From contig JARGXX010000105.1 of NCBI GenBank assembly GCA_030374765.1, positions 1,736,001-1,800,000 of the forward strand: a stretch of DNA of 64,000 nt, given 5' to 3'. The DNA is from Agarophyton chilense. Lineage: Eukaryota; Rhodophyta; Florideophyceae; Gracilariales; Gracilariaceae. Each line of letters starts with the position of its first letter. Position 1 is the first letter of the stretch. The translations under genes were made by a program, and so were the position numbers. The notes beneath the pieces are model-generated. The model did no database searches. It was not told where the DNA came from and saw nothing but the letters and a program-made list of their open reading frames with translations. This document shows positions 22,553 through 33,100 of the stretch, piece by piece.

Positions 22553-23500
22553 TTAGTAATGAAGACCTGCTGTTGTTCGCTTGTGACCTACAATGGTGTC
22601 AATAGCGCATTCGGAGGCTGGGACCTTAGGGTGACCCCCTATTTCAGGTGCGGAGCCTTGCTCTTGGGCTCCTTGGGTTGTCGTAGGGTCTGGTGTTTTC
22701 TCCAGATCTTGCGATTGAACGCTTTCGGTACCACTTGGTGAATCATTCTTCCGTTCTGCGGGTGCCGGGCCAACGGCTGGGTCCACGGTTGTGCCACCTT
22801 TCCTAGGGTCTATTGAGACACGTTCGACTGATGTGGTGTTTTCGAGTCCACACATTTGAACCGTAACGGTGTGCTCATTCGCTGAGATTACCTCATATGG
22901 TCCTGTCGAATTAAGCAGTAGCTTTGATTTGATATCAGCATCGATACGAATATCGTCTCTTTCCCCGAATGGTGTCTGTCTCGATCCACCGGGAGGGATA
23001 TCCATGAAGACATGGTCCCCGGTTTCCACCGTGGTAGTCTTGTTTACCCCTTGGCTGTAGTAGGTCCTATAACGCTTCTGGGCTACTGTCCATTTGGCAT
23101 TGGCTTCCTTTAAGGTTGTCCTGAGCTTGTTTAGTATATCCTTCTTGATCTGAGCGGAGGTAAGTGGACCAGCTGCTCGGTAGTTCTCGGGTCCTGGTTG
23201 AAGGAAAATACCATGAGATATTCGTGAGAGAACCAGGTCAAAGGGAGTAGTCTGCGTAGATCGGTGTACCTGAAGGTTAGAGGTATATTTTAGGGGCTGT
23301 ACATAATCAGCCCATTCAGTTTTGTATTCTTCTACATAGTGTCGTAGTCTCGCCACGAGGGTTTTGTTGAAGCGTTCCACTTGGCCGTTCGTCTGCGGAT
23401 AATACGCCGAGGTATAGTAATGCTTCAACCCAAGCATTGTACAAACTGCCTCAAAGATCTTGGATGCGAAGTTCGAACCATTGTCGGCTAGTAGGTGCAT
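22553..23500 (-). pseudogene. gypsy integrase core and GPY/F C-terminal module
   Basis: This is the longest readable part of the second gypsy fossil. It carries the second and third acidic catalytic regions (LADNGSNF and the NGQVERFNKTL helix), then the GPY/F module typical of Ty3/gypsy integrases, and a polar Pro/Glu-rich tail. Confidence 0.8.
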
Positions 23501-24995
23501 TGGGTCACCTTACAAGTATACCCAGTTATTCAGGATGGCTCTTTCCAAGACCGTCGAGGTTGTGCTCTTCAGGGGTATAACCCTTGTGAGTTTGGAAAAC
23601 CGATCGATGACAACCACTACGAATCGTTAACCCTCTGAGGGTTTTTGCAGTGGGCCCAGGATGTCGATAGCTACAAATTCCAAGGACCCAGCCGCGGGGA
23701 AAAGCTTCAGGTACTTCCTGTGCTTTCGTAAACCACCTTGGCTCTTTACACACGAGGCGCAGCGAGCCACATAGGTATAAACATCGTGGGTCCTGTGGGG
23801 ACAGTAGAAGTGTTTCCTCAAGAAATAATGAAAAAGACGGGTGGCTCCCAGATGACCTGCCAGCCTTGGGTAATGCCCTAAATATAATACCTTCGGGCGC
23901 AGAGACTCTGGTACCACCTTCTGGAGTGCTCCATCCAGGGTAGAACGACGCACTAGGTAAGCTTTATGGTCTATATCGAACTGCGATTCTTTGATACCAA
24001 CTTTGTTGCTCAATGTACTGCAGTAGGTGTCAGTAGCTTGCTCTCTTCAGAGTTTCTCTCTGGATATGGGAGTGTCCTTCCCTTCTTCGATACATCCTAC
24101 CATTTCGATTTGTTCCTCCCTCTGTCCTTCTTCATCGTCCCATAGTTCTTTTTGTTCGTCCTTACCTTACGGTTGTGCCAGCTGAATCGTGAAGCATGGT
24201 ATATCACATTCTACCGGTTCGGGGTCAACCCCATCGGTGTTTAAACGGGACATCGCATCAGCAATGATATGCTTTATATCAGGACGGTATTGTTCTTCAA
24301 AGTCAAATTTCGAGAGTCGGAGTCTCCATCGAGCTAACCGTCCGGAGGCATCGACCGGACCTAATATTCACCGTGAGGCTTCATGATCCGTTCGTACAGT
24401 AAAAAAACCACCACATAGGTAAGGTCGCAGCATCAACATGCTTCATACCACGGCGAGGCATTTCTTTTCCGTGACGGAGTAGTTTTGTTCCATCTGTGTG
24501 AGCGCTCGTCTCCAGTAACCAATTTGTGCTTTTGATCCATCTTCCTGCTCCTGCACTAGACAGTAACCAATTTGGGCATCCGAGACATTAGTATCCAATG
24601 TGTATGGCTTTACCGCTTTCGGTGATTCCAATATAGAAGGTGAAAGCAGGGTCGCTTTCAAGAGATGGAAGGCGTCCAGTTCGTCGTATTCTAGATACAC
24701 AAACCTTTCTGGCTGTCCTTTTTGGATACTTCGGTTTAGAAGGGCTGCTATCCTTTCAAAGACTTTGATAAACCTGCGGTAGACGTTGCAAAAAACCTAT
24801 GAAGGAGCGTATATCCGTTTGAGTTCTCGGGATTTTTGCTTCTTGTATCGCTCTGAGGTTTCGTTTGCCTACTTGAAGTTTCCCTGGGCTGATTGTATGC
24901 CCTAGATACTCCACTTTCTTGTCGAAGAACATACACTTCCTTAACTTCAGAGTTACTCCCGCCATTCTAAAGAGATCCAGTACGGTCTGAACGTG

Positions 24996-25679
24996 TTAGT
25001 GGTGCTCATCCACGGTTCTAGAGTAGATCACCACGTCGTCTACATGCACCAATGCTTTTTTCCACCTTACTTTTGACAGTATAATGTCAAGATCATGTTG
25101 GAAGGTTGCTGCCGCATTTCGTAAACCAAAAGGTATCCTCCGGAATCGGTAGATTCCATCGTGACATGTGAACGCGGCCTTATCTCTGTCCTTCTTGACA
25201 ATCACTATTTGCCAATAACCACTGTTGGCATCCAGTGTGGCGAATATATTTGCGTCCCCTAGGGAATCGATGCATTCATCCAATCTTGGTATTGTATACG
25301 GGTCTCTTACCGTATCCGCATTTAACTTCCGATAGTCGTTACAGAACCGCATTATGGTTTCTCCTCTATTTTGCACAAGCACCAGGGGGCTTGCCCATTC
25401 CGCACTTGCAGGTTCAATCACACCTTCACGGAGCATTCTCTGTACCTCTTGTATTTTAGCTTCACGGTCTTTTGGAACGGTCCAGTATGGTTGCTGATGA
25501 ATAGGCCTGGCGCCTGGCACCAAGTACATGCGATGCTGGGTTGCGTTTATCGCACCCAGCCGTCCAGAATACATGGTTTCGAACGGCTCTAGTAGAGAAA
25601 GTATCCTTTTTCGATTTCTTTCACCTTTAAGGCCGATATTTACTTCTTCCCTCCGATCCTTCACCTTTCCCCGTTCCAT
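24996..25679 (-). pseudogene. gypsy reverse transcriptase region
   Basis: RT finger and palm motifs are readable: RFCNDYRKLNADTVRDPYT, ATLDANSGYWQI and ALVHVDDVVIYS. It is related to, but clearly diverged from, the RT at 1489-3468. Confidence 0.85.
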
Positions 25680-26360
25680 GTTGGTGTATTTATTCTCTCT
25701 GTTTTCATCTTTTTTCCTTATCTTTTGGTTTTTATTCTCTCTCGCCCCCCTCCTTATCGTTTACGTCTTCGTGAGACCATGCTAGTTTCATAACGAAGAT
25801 GTGACTTGGCTCCGGGAGCGCTAAGCCGATAACGGTATTTTTGGGGGGCTTTGCCATGTGGTTGCTGAAGTTGCTGAGGTATATCTTGAACAGTTTGTTC
25901 GGTATATTTTGGGCAATTCCATTTGCCATCAAGATCATGTGTATTCACCAACTTGGTATGGTTCTGAACGGACACCATACTTGGTCACAAGGATGTGACT
26001 TGTACTATCATTTGGTGAGAAAGTGGAATGAATACTTTACAGGCTAACCAGAACTTATGTGATATTGCACCGTCTGGTTGGTTTGCAATCTCCCGTCTAG
26101 TGTTCTGTTTTTTCGGTTTTTGGCGCTTACCAATAATGGCAATGCGCGTTCCATTGCTGAGAAGAACCGTCTGGTATCTGGGAAGTATCCCCGGGATGTG
26201 GCGATCGATAAATGATGTCCCCAGAATGAAGTCCGTGGCCGGTTAGTTGATCACGATAAAGCGGACCCTTACCTTCAGGTTTCTATCCATGAACATGACG
26301 GTAAGGTAACCACGGACGGAAAGAGGTCTATTGTTAGCATCCATGAGTGAGTTCTGCAAT

Positions 26361-26515
26361 GTGGCCACGGGGAGGTGCACTTGAGGTGCCCCTCCCTATC
26401 TACTTAATCCTATCTATCTAATACTAAATTAGCGAAAAGCTAACATAACTGCTAACTAAACAACTGTAGTACACGGCGCATGCGGCAACCATCCAGGCTC
26501 GACACGTGGCATCAT
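26361..26515. mobile_element. LTR fragment (copy 3 of the ~550-bp LTR family)
   Basis: This 155-bp piece matches 18501-18655 of LTR copy 1 almost base for base (about nine differences by eye) and in the same orientation. It lacks the first ~360 bp and the last ~31 bp of the LTR. On its left is gypsy protease sequence; on its right is a truncated host gene. Confidence 0.85.
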
Positions 26516-27477
26516 GAGAAGCATGTCTTCGAGCTTCCGCGCCTCTTGTTCGATCTTTCGAACAAAGGGAGCCTCTACAAAGACCTCCAAGGCCGATACA
26601 ATTCTCGTTTCAGCCTCTCCGTGTCGCAAGTGGACTTGAGATATTTCGAGATGACCACTTCGACCAGTGATCACGACGCAACCCCGAGGAACAATATCGA
26701 GCTCCGCACTTGAATCGGACTCGTCTTCCTCGTCGTGACGCTTCACTTCCATTACAGCGGTTGCCTCGAATACCAATGCTGTCCGACTTGGTAGCTCGCC
26801 TCACCTCCAAACTAGATAAACGTTTGCCGATAGAGCCAGGTCCAAATGAAAATGCTCCGCCGTGCATGTAAATGGAGAGCTTGAATCTGCCCTCACGAAA
26901 GAGCTCCTGAGCTGTGACTGCCGCGCATACAAGATGAAGAGAAACCTTTTATTATTTGTATCTGCGACCGCGAAGAAAATGCGTCCATGGGATTACTAGC
27001 TTTTCATTGAACATGGGAAGCGCACTAAGTACTGGCATGAATTCCGATTCATATAAACCTCCCCCCACTCTATGCGCTATTCTATTTGTGTCTATCTTTT
27101 CTTGCTCATTCTCCTTCTGTGAAAGAACAAGATTTGGATCATCGATGTGCAGGTGTAGTTTTTGTAGACAGGCTGCCGTCCTTCGCGAAAGCCACCGCCG
27201 CAATATATTCTTCATCTTTGTAGTGATGACCTCTTTTGAAGTCGTTTCAATCTCAGCGCTGTATCCACTGTAGTTACTGGCATTCATCACAATCAATCGA
27301 ATAAAGAAGACGCCCTCAATAAAAGCGTCGCAGACTCTTGTATAACGATTGTTTTTGGGTCGGTGCTTCATCAATGAAATGCAGAAGCGTGTACACAAGT
27401 CTGACTTGCTCTCCTACATTACCTGCATTTCTGAAACGCGCGTGCGTTCGCGTCGCCCCAGTGACGTACCGAGCCAT
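26516..27477 (-). pseudogene. Truncated host gene of unknown function, cut by the LTR fragment
   Basis: The minus strand reads as protein with good composition but in exon-like pieces. A possible start is ATG at 27477 (MARYVTGATRTHARFRNAG). A second piece runs to about 27000 (KMKNILRRWLSRRTAACLQK). A third holds CAAVTAQELFREGRFKLSIY followed by MHGGAFSFGPGSIGK. The last is an acidic piece (EVKRHDEEDESDSSAELD) ending at LEDMLLM next to 26515. The pieces can be linked by small GT-AG introns, for example a 51-nt one near 26990-26940 and a 43-nt one near 26825-26780, in line with the short introns of the SAMHD1-like gene. The first junction near 27430 is unclear. The 3' end is missing, so the gene is probably dead. 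No family was recognised. Confidence 0.45.
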
Positions 27478-28245
27478 GTTGCAGAAGCGTGACACCTGAA
27501 GTAACCATGATGATCAATACGTTCTTTGTGTGCGATGCGGATAGTCCGGCGCAGGAGGTTCATCCATCATCTCCTTTGATAGGGAATACATTGGCTGCTT
27601 TTCAGCACAGGATGATTTGTTTGCTTGGTTTTTCGTGGACGTTTGGTACTAGACGCAAAACATGGCAACAATGCATGTATGCAGTTGCGGAGAGAATTAG
27701 GCACATATTCTTGCTGATGGGCTTTTGAAATGGCGAGGAGCTGGCACCACTGTCAACCAAAATGAGAAATATGGATCAATGCGTGTTGCGCCAGCGGGCG
27801 CTGCTAACGGCAGCAGCCACGTGGCGAGCGCCGCCAACAACTCTCGCCCCAACGCGCAAAGGGAAGGTCCACACGGCGCGACAGCTGGCTAGCGCTGTGA
27901 GGCGAACGTTTCGTTCCACCGCATGCGTCGACGCGCCCCGTCACGCGAACTGCCGCATCGCGCACCTATTAAAAACGTGCGTCGCGTGTACAGGCTCCGC
28001 CCGTCATGAGATCATTCACTCGCTGCTTTCCCTGTCACGCCACTTTTCGTATATGGCGTTAGGGGTGCGTCTGTCACGCACGTGTCTTTTCGCTGGCGGA
28101 CATCGACGCTTTCGCGCGGGAGCAGTTTCCGTTCGCCTGCCACTGATACATTTGTCTACCGCTCGTACCGCCATCTCGCGTCAACTCCAACTCCTCCACC
28201 AGCCAGCGTCTTTCTCTCCGCCTTGTTCGCAAATCGGAAGCGCCC
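27478..28245. promoter_or_regulatory. GC-rich upstream region of the pseudokinase gene
   Basis: This is a CpG-rich interval between the truncated minus-strand gene and the kinase start. An open frame at 27762-28289 is Arg/Ala-rich and overlaps the kinase start in another frame; I read it as a base-composition artefact. No defined motif was seen. Confidence 0.35.
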
Positions 28246-29505
28246 ATGGTCAAGTTTTTCTCCCGAACCTCATCTCCTTTGTCTCTTGAAAGCACTCCGA
28301 CCACTCCCCCGAGCACCCCGCCTAAATCTCCTGCTCACTCCCCGCCTCGTAGGGAACGCCTCCGTCATGGCGCACCGCCCTTCTTCGAGGGCTGGGCAAA
28401 CGTCAGAGTACTACCGTCCAGAAAGGCACATCTCCGATACTGCACCTTGTCAGGGCCTTACTTAAGATACTCTGCAACTCCTGGACATCCCATTCTTGGC
28501 GGTTGCATCACAGTGTACGGCGCTCATGTTTCCAGTGAAGAATTTCCTATGGCGAGAATATGTTTGAGAACTTCTCAACTACGACTCTACATCTCTGCGG
28601 AATCGAGACAGGATCATGTTCAGTTTTTTCAACAACTGCTTTCAGCTTCCAATCGCAGTCTCACCAGCGTGTATAAGTTTCGAAACGATTTGAGGGATTC
28701 TGGATTGGGAAGATGTAGTGCTGCTGTTGATATGCACACTGGTCTTCCTGTTTGTGTCAAAGTTACTACCAAGGCACAACGCACCGTTTCCCAAGTCGCG
28801 CAGGCTATGAATGAGGCCGTCATCCTGCTTTGTATGCGCGATCATCCCAACATTGTTCCTATTGTCGATTTGTATGAGAGTGCGCGTACACTCTACCTCG
28901 TCACAGATTACGCCGATGCAAACACTCTCACGGAGGTTGTGCAATATAGAGGAATGTTGTGTGAGGCAGATGTAGCCACCATCATATCCGGGTTGCTTCG
29001 TGCGTTGGTCCACATGCAACAGGCACAAATCGTTCACAGACTCATCTGTCCAGATAACTTGCTATTGCTACCAGATCATGATAACATCGCCGTTCCAGTG
29101 CTACACAACTTCGAATACGCAATATCAGCCGCCGACACAGAGGATTGCACAAGCATGTCGCGTTGTTACACCCCCGATGGTCCTCTATCATTATCACAAC
29201 TGGCATACATGGCTCCTGAAGTTGCGCGAGGTGAGGTTGGAGATCATCAACAAGACGTGTGGTCTGTCGGGATTCTAATGCATTTCTTGCTTGTGGGATG
29301 TACTCCGTTTGATGATAACCTGTCGAGTTTGGATATTCTTGCCAATACCATTGCGTCTACAAGGGGCAAACCTACGTTTTCGGGCGCGCTTTGGGGTGGC
29401 GTTACTTCTGGAGCCAAACATCTCTGTGCTAGTTTGTTACATTCGAATGCGAAACACCGTGTTAGTGCGTTTGATGCATTACTTCATCCTTGGCTTAGCT
29501 TATAG
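28246..29505 (+). CDS. PH-domain protein pseudokinase, 419 aa
   Basis: This is a single exon with its start at ATG 28246 (context GCCCATGGT). Residues 1-45 are Ser/Pro-rich. Residues about 46-135 fit a pleckstrin-homology domain (EGWANVRVLPSRKAHLRY ... DHVQFFQQLLSA), a lipid- or protein-binding fold. Residues 140-419 form a serine/threonine kinase fold with the VCVK lysine (Lys172), helix-C Glu190, APE (323-325), DVWSVGILMHFLLVGCTPF and HPWLSL at the end. The catalytic HRD is HRL (residue 266) and the DFG is NFE (288-290). The Gly-rich loop (DSGLGRCSAAV) keeps only part of its glycines. So the catalytic and metal-binding Asp are both replaced and it is probably a pseudokinase. It may act as a scaffold at membranes. 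It faces the HSBP1-like gene tail to tail. Confidence 0.85.
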   Translation: MVKFFSRTSSPLSLESTPTTPPSTPPKSPAHSPPRRERLRHGAPPFFEGWANVRVLPSRKAHLRYCTLSGPYLRYSATPGHPILGGCITVYGAHVSSEEFPMARICLRTSQLRLYISAESRQDHVQFFQQLLSASNRSLTSVYKFRNDLRDSGLGRCSAAVDMHTGLPVCVKVTTKAQRTVSQVAQAMNEAVILLCMRDHPNIVPIVDLYESARTLYLVTDYADANTLTEVVQYRGMLCEADVATIISGLLRALVHMQQAQIVHRLICPDNLLLLPDHDNIAVPVLHNFEYAISAADTEDCTSMSRCYTPDGPLSLSQLAYMAPEVARGEVGDHQQDVWSVGILMHFLLVGCTPFDDNLSSLDILANTIASTRGKPTFSGALWGGVTSGAKHLCASLLHSNAKHRVSAFDALLHPWLSL

Positions 29506-29849
29506 CAACAACGTGTCCCTCTTTCTTCTCTCTTTTCTTGTGCAATACCTTTCTTTTTCATATTTGATTGTATGTCATCTTTACATCGCTCTCACCTTGC
29601 GCAGCGGTTGATTAGGCTCGCGTGGTTTTTTTTTTTTGTGGCTCCTTCTATCGTCTTGGCTTTCTGCACAACTAGTGACTATAGTTGTAGAGCGTCCCTT
29701 GTACAGATTGTATACATATATCTACCGTGTTATTTCTTCAATATGTCGGTTTTCGACTCTGGTCGTTCTTCACAACACTTTTTTTTGCTTGCGCCCGCAC
29801 CAGATGAACTTCATACTGAACAGACATTCCATTCTCACCCGTGGTTTAC
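29506..29849. terminator. Intergenic space between convergent genes
   Basis: This 344-bp T-rich interval must hold the 3' ends of both the pseudokinase gene (plus) and the HSBP1-like gene (minus). There are several T runs near 29625-29635 and 29779-29786 but no canonical AATAAA. Confidence 0.35.
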
Positions 29850-30179
29850 TCAAACGCCAGTTTGTTTGCCAGGCGATATAGTTGGCGTAGCGGAAACGAT
29901 GGCGCGTTGTTCAGATGACGCTTCCACACTTTTCGAAAGGCTGACGAGTGTTTCATCCAATTCACTTATCTTGGCCTCCATTTGGTCGATTTGAGTAAAA
30001 ACATTTTCCGAAAACGATTTGAAACTGGTCTGCATTTCAGACAGCAGTTGTTGCACTTCATTTTCAATCTGTCGATGTGTTTCGATTTCAGCTTCGTCCA
30101 CAGTGGGACTCGAGGGAATTTCCGTTGAACTCTCAACAGCAGGTTGCGCTTCAACGTTTTTAGCTCCTGTTGAGTTCAT
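29850..30179 (-). CDS. HSBP1: HSBP1-like heat-shock-factor-binding protein, 109 aa
   Basis: The start chosen is the ATG at 30179 (MNSTGAKNVEAQ); the open frame extends seven codons further but without benefit. Residues about 39-83 contain VQQLLSEMQTSFKSFSENVF followed by TQIDQMEAKISELDETLVSL. This matches the HSBP1 family coiled coil (VQxLLQQMQxxFQxMSxxIxxRIDDMxxRIDDLEKxIxDL) in heptad spacing and length. HSBP1 proteins form coiled-coil oligomers that bind trimeric heat shock factor and dampen the heat-shock response. The N-terminal 38 residues are Ser/Glu/Pro-rich and the tail after residue 85 is disordered; both are longer than in animal HSBP1. Confidence 0.8.
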   Translation of the reverse strand: MNSTGAKNVEAQPAVESSTEIPSSPTVDEAEIETHRQIENEVQQLLSEMQTSFKSFSENVFTQIDQMEAKISELDETLVSLSKSVEASSEQRAIVSATPTISPGKQTGV

Positions 30180-33100
30180 TTTGAAGGCTTGAAAGCACAA
30201 CGGAAAAATGGACGAAGCGGCGCTGACCGTCTTGGCAAATTGGAACTATCGTTGAAGGAGGGGGGGTGTGTTTCGAAGGGTATCTACTTTCAATCTTTTG
30301 TGCAGCTAGTTGCGCACTCGTGTGTGCTGCGCCAAAGGGGAGCGTTGCAGCCAGCATGGTGGCATCGCTGGTGAAATGATTGGAATTCACTATGGTTGTA
30401 CACGTGGGTGAGCTGGTGAGAGGGGCAATCATAGTTCACGAGATGATGTGTTTGGCAGCCTCGGTGCCGTCCATGGTGACACATGTGCCGTGCACTACTC
30501 GGTCTGGAGCTACTTCCCTGGACAAAGAAGATGGCACCATCATCTTCCCCTTGTACATCACGAAAGTGGCTACGCTTCGTGAATGCCCACGATCTTCCCA
30601 AAAACAAAAAATAAGTGGTCTTGGCGAATGAAATGGGAATTCTCGGCTAGAAACTCCAAAACAAAGTTCCTCCGGGATTCGTTACCATTGAGTTAAACGT
30701 TATGCTCGCTGAAATCGAAACTCATCCAATAGCGGGTGTGATGTACTGCAACTTTCTTTTCGTTTAGCTCTCGGATCTTAATCAATTCCCAACTATTAGC
30801 CTGAGATTCCCACATCTCTGTTTTTTGTTACCTTGGCAACCCTTTTACGCAATCTGACATCAGACCGTGAGTTTTCGCAGCGAAGATACTCTCGAGTTGT
30901 TGCATTTGGAACTATTTGTGACGGTTACAATTGTTTCCCCACTATTGGTTCTCTCAATCTGTCCGAATCCTGTGCTTTGACGAGTTCCGTGCTTTCATAG
31001 GGATGAGCAAGACTCTCATTGTTTCCTGTGTAATCTTGCGGTGAGCAATTTTTATGGAATGAGGATGAAGCAAAAGTGATGAAAACTTCTCAAATGTGGT
31101 GGTTATTGGTTCGAAACGGTGTGTGAAAGATTCCAGAGCTCGAAGACAGTCGTGCTTGGTACCCTTCGTATATCGTTCCAGTGTACAACACAAACTGAAG
31201 AGTGGACTATAAACCAGGATAATTTTGTTTCCAGCGCGTCCACTTTGTCTCGCTTTGGCTTCTACCTATCAGGAACCGCTCTCGAAATCTCATACCAGAA
31301 ACAAAACGTTTTGCTGTCTCGATGACGATACGTCTTCCATGAACGCTTCTTCTTGTTCAGTTCTACCGTCATTCTATTTGTTTTCTTCTTACGCACTGTA
31401 AAAATCGTGCTGTGCTTGGAAGACAGACGCGATTAAGACACGACGCTAGACACTGGAAACGCGTTTCTGTTCACGGGACGAACATCTTATTGACTTGTAA
31501 GTCTATTCTGCCAATGTCGTCGAACCACTCAAACAGATCAACTATTTTTCTTCATAGAAAAGATGTCAACGACTGTTCTATGGCTTTGTCAAAATTTCCA
31601 TGAGAAACAGTATTCCTGTGCTTTGGCATCTGACGATTGATTTGGTGTTTGCTTGACCTCGTCCGTTTTATTGCTGAGCTGATGTGATGCGATGTACGAA
31701 GCAATCTGATGAGAATGAGTCACGTAATCTATGCATGCAAAGACGAACAGTTTGGTCGAGAAGATGGAAAGGTGGACTTCTCATATCGATGATCTCCCGT
31801 TCGTCCAGGTATGCATCCACATTTCTGGTGGTTACTGGTGTTCCACTGTCCCTATCCCGAGTACGTAATGACGTTCGTCGTCCTTAACGTTCAGACCATT
31901 TATTCAAAACCATGAGCTAGTTCCGAAAGGTTTAGAGTGACGAGCACCATAATACACGTAATTTGCATCATACAAACACGATAACGTCTTTGTTTCACGA
32001 ACGGAAACAGCCCTCTTGTCTTACGGGAAACGTTTTTTTAGTGCAGACCGCGAAACGGTCGGATAAAGGGTTGCACTGGTAGGAAATCTATCCTGCACCG
32101 GTGTGTACATAACACACAGAGTTATTTTGTTTTTGTTACTGAAGCGTATTATTATCTCAACGCTCGTTGTTGCCTTGCTTAATAAGTTGGCGTAAGCGTC
32201 ATATCAATTGTCAGCCCTATTCAACTGTTCTTGCCTCTCCAAATGAGAAATGATTCCCCTTTTATTTATTAAATCCGAGCCTTCGTTTTGGCGGGTTGAG
32301 TTCCAAGGTGCACTTAATGCCTCGAACTTTTCTCTCATGTAATAGACTGGAGAATAATGAACTGGTCTCTGCATTTCGGTCACAAGCATTATTTGCCGTG
32401 GCAGATTCACTTTCCCGCCTGCGATACAACAATGTGCGAGTTAATGATTTGGCTCCAGCCAGCTATCTCGTGCCTTCAACTCAATAATATGTATGAAATC
32501 AATTATTTCTCTCGAGTGCTTCCAAACAGCGTATTTCGAACTCAGGACAACGCTCTAGAGGACACGTGAGTAGAAGATATGGCGATTGTGGTATTTTCGC
32601 TCACGTCCATACATGAAGCTTCAGAAAGTTTTGTTTTGGATAATTCTGTATGCGAACGAATGAGCGAAGGGTTACCAAAGAACTTTTTGTGCGTGTATGG
32701 ACAGGAGGAGACTCCACTGATTTCGAGGAGCTCTTTAGGGAATTGGGGAAGTGAGCAACGGAGCCAATCTCTATGCCGTTTTAAATCATCGTCTGGAAGA
32801 ATGTCACGCCAGGAGAATTAGCGGGACACTTTCGAGTCCCAACGACAAACTTCAATGCCCAGGCCCGATCTGATGAGAGGCGTGGTAAGCAAAAGTAGAG
32901 AAGGCATGAGTTACCTCAAGACTTGTCCCGCCCTTCTTGTTCATCCCAATAACTTAATTCTGTATCCAGCTCAGCCAAGCATACTCCTCGAGTCTGCTCC
33001 CGAAAACCACACTTTCCGCGAATAAGTTCTTGCAGCTGTGACAATCGAGTTATCTTGCTGTAATCTCAGGATTTGTGACAGGGAAAATATTTCTGCATCC

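Larger units (their letters stand above)
22311..26360 (-). mobile_element. Second Ty3/gypsy fossil, lacking gag
   Basis: On the minus strand the order is the C-terminal half of protease (about 26360-25730), RT (25679-24996 and on to about 24756), RNase H (about 24700-24300), integrase zinc-binding region and core (about 24010-23500) and the integrase C-terminal GPY/F module (near 22900, NSTGPYEVISANEHTVTVQ). The integrase end is the best kept part (YTSAYYPQTNGQVERFNKTL). Upstream, the protease abuts the LTR fragment at 26361, so gag and the 5' LTR are gone. It is broken, with about ten breaks, and older-looking than the 1-5760 element. Confidence 0.85.

Noticed and set aside
27762-28289. 175-aa plus-strand ORF overlapping the pseudokinase start
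   Set aside because: Arg/Ala/Ser-rich, without domain features, and it overlaps the well-supported kinase gene in another frame.
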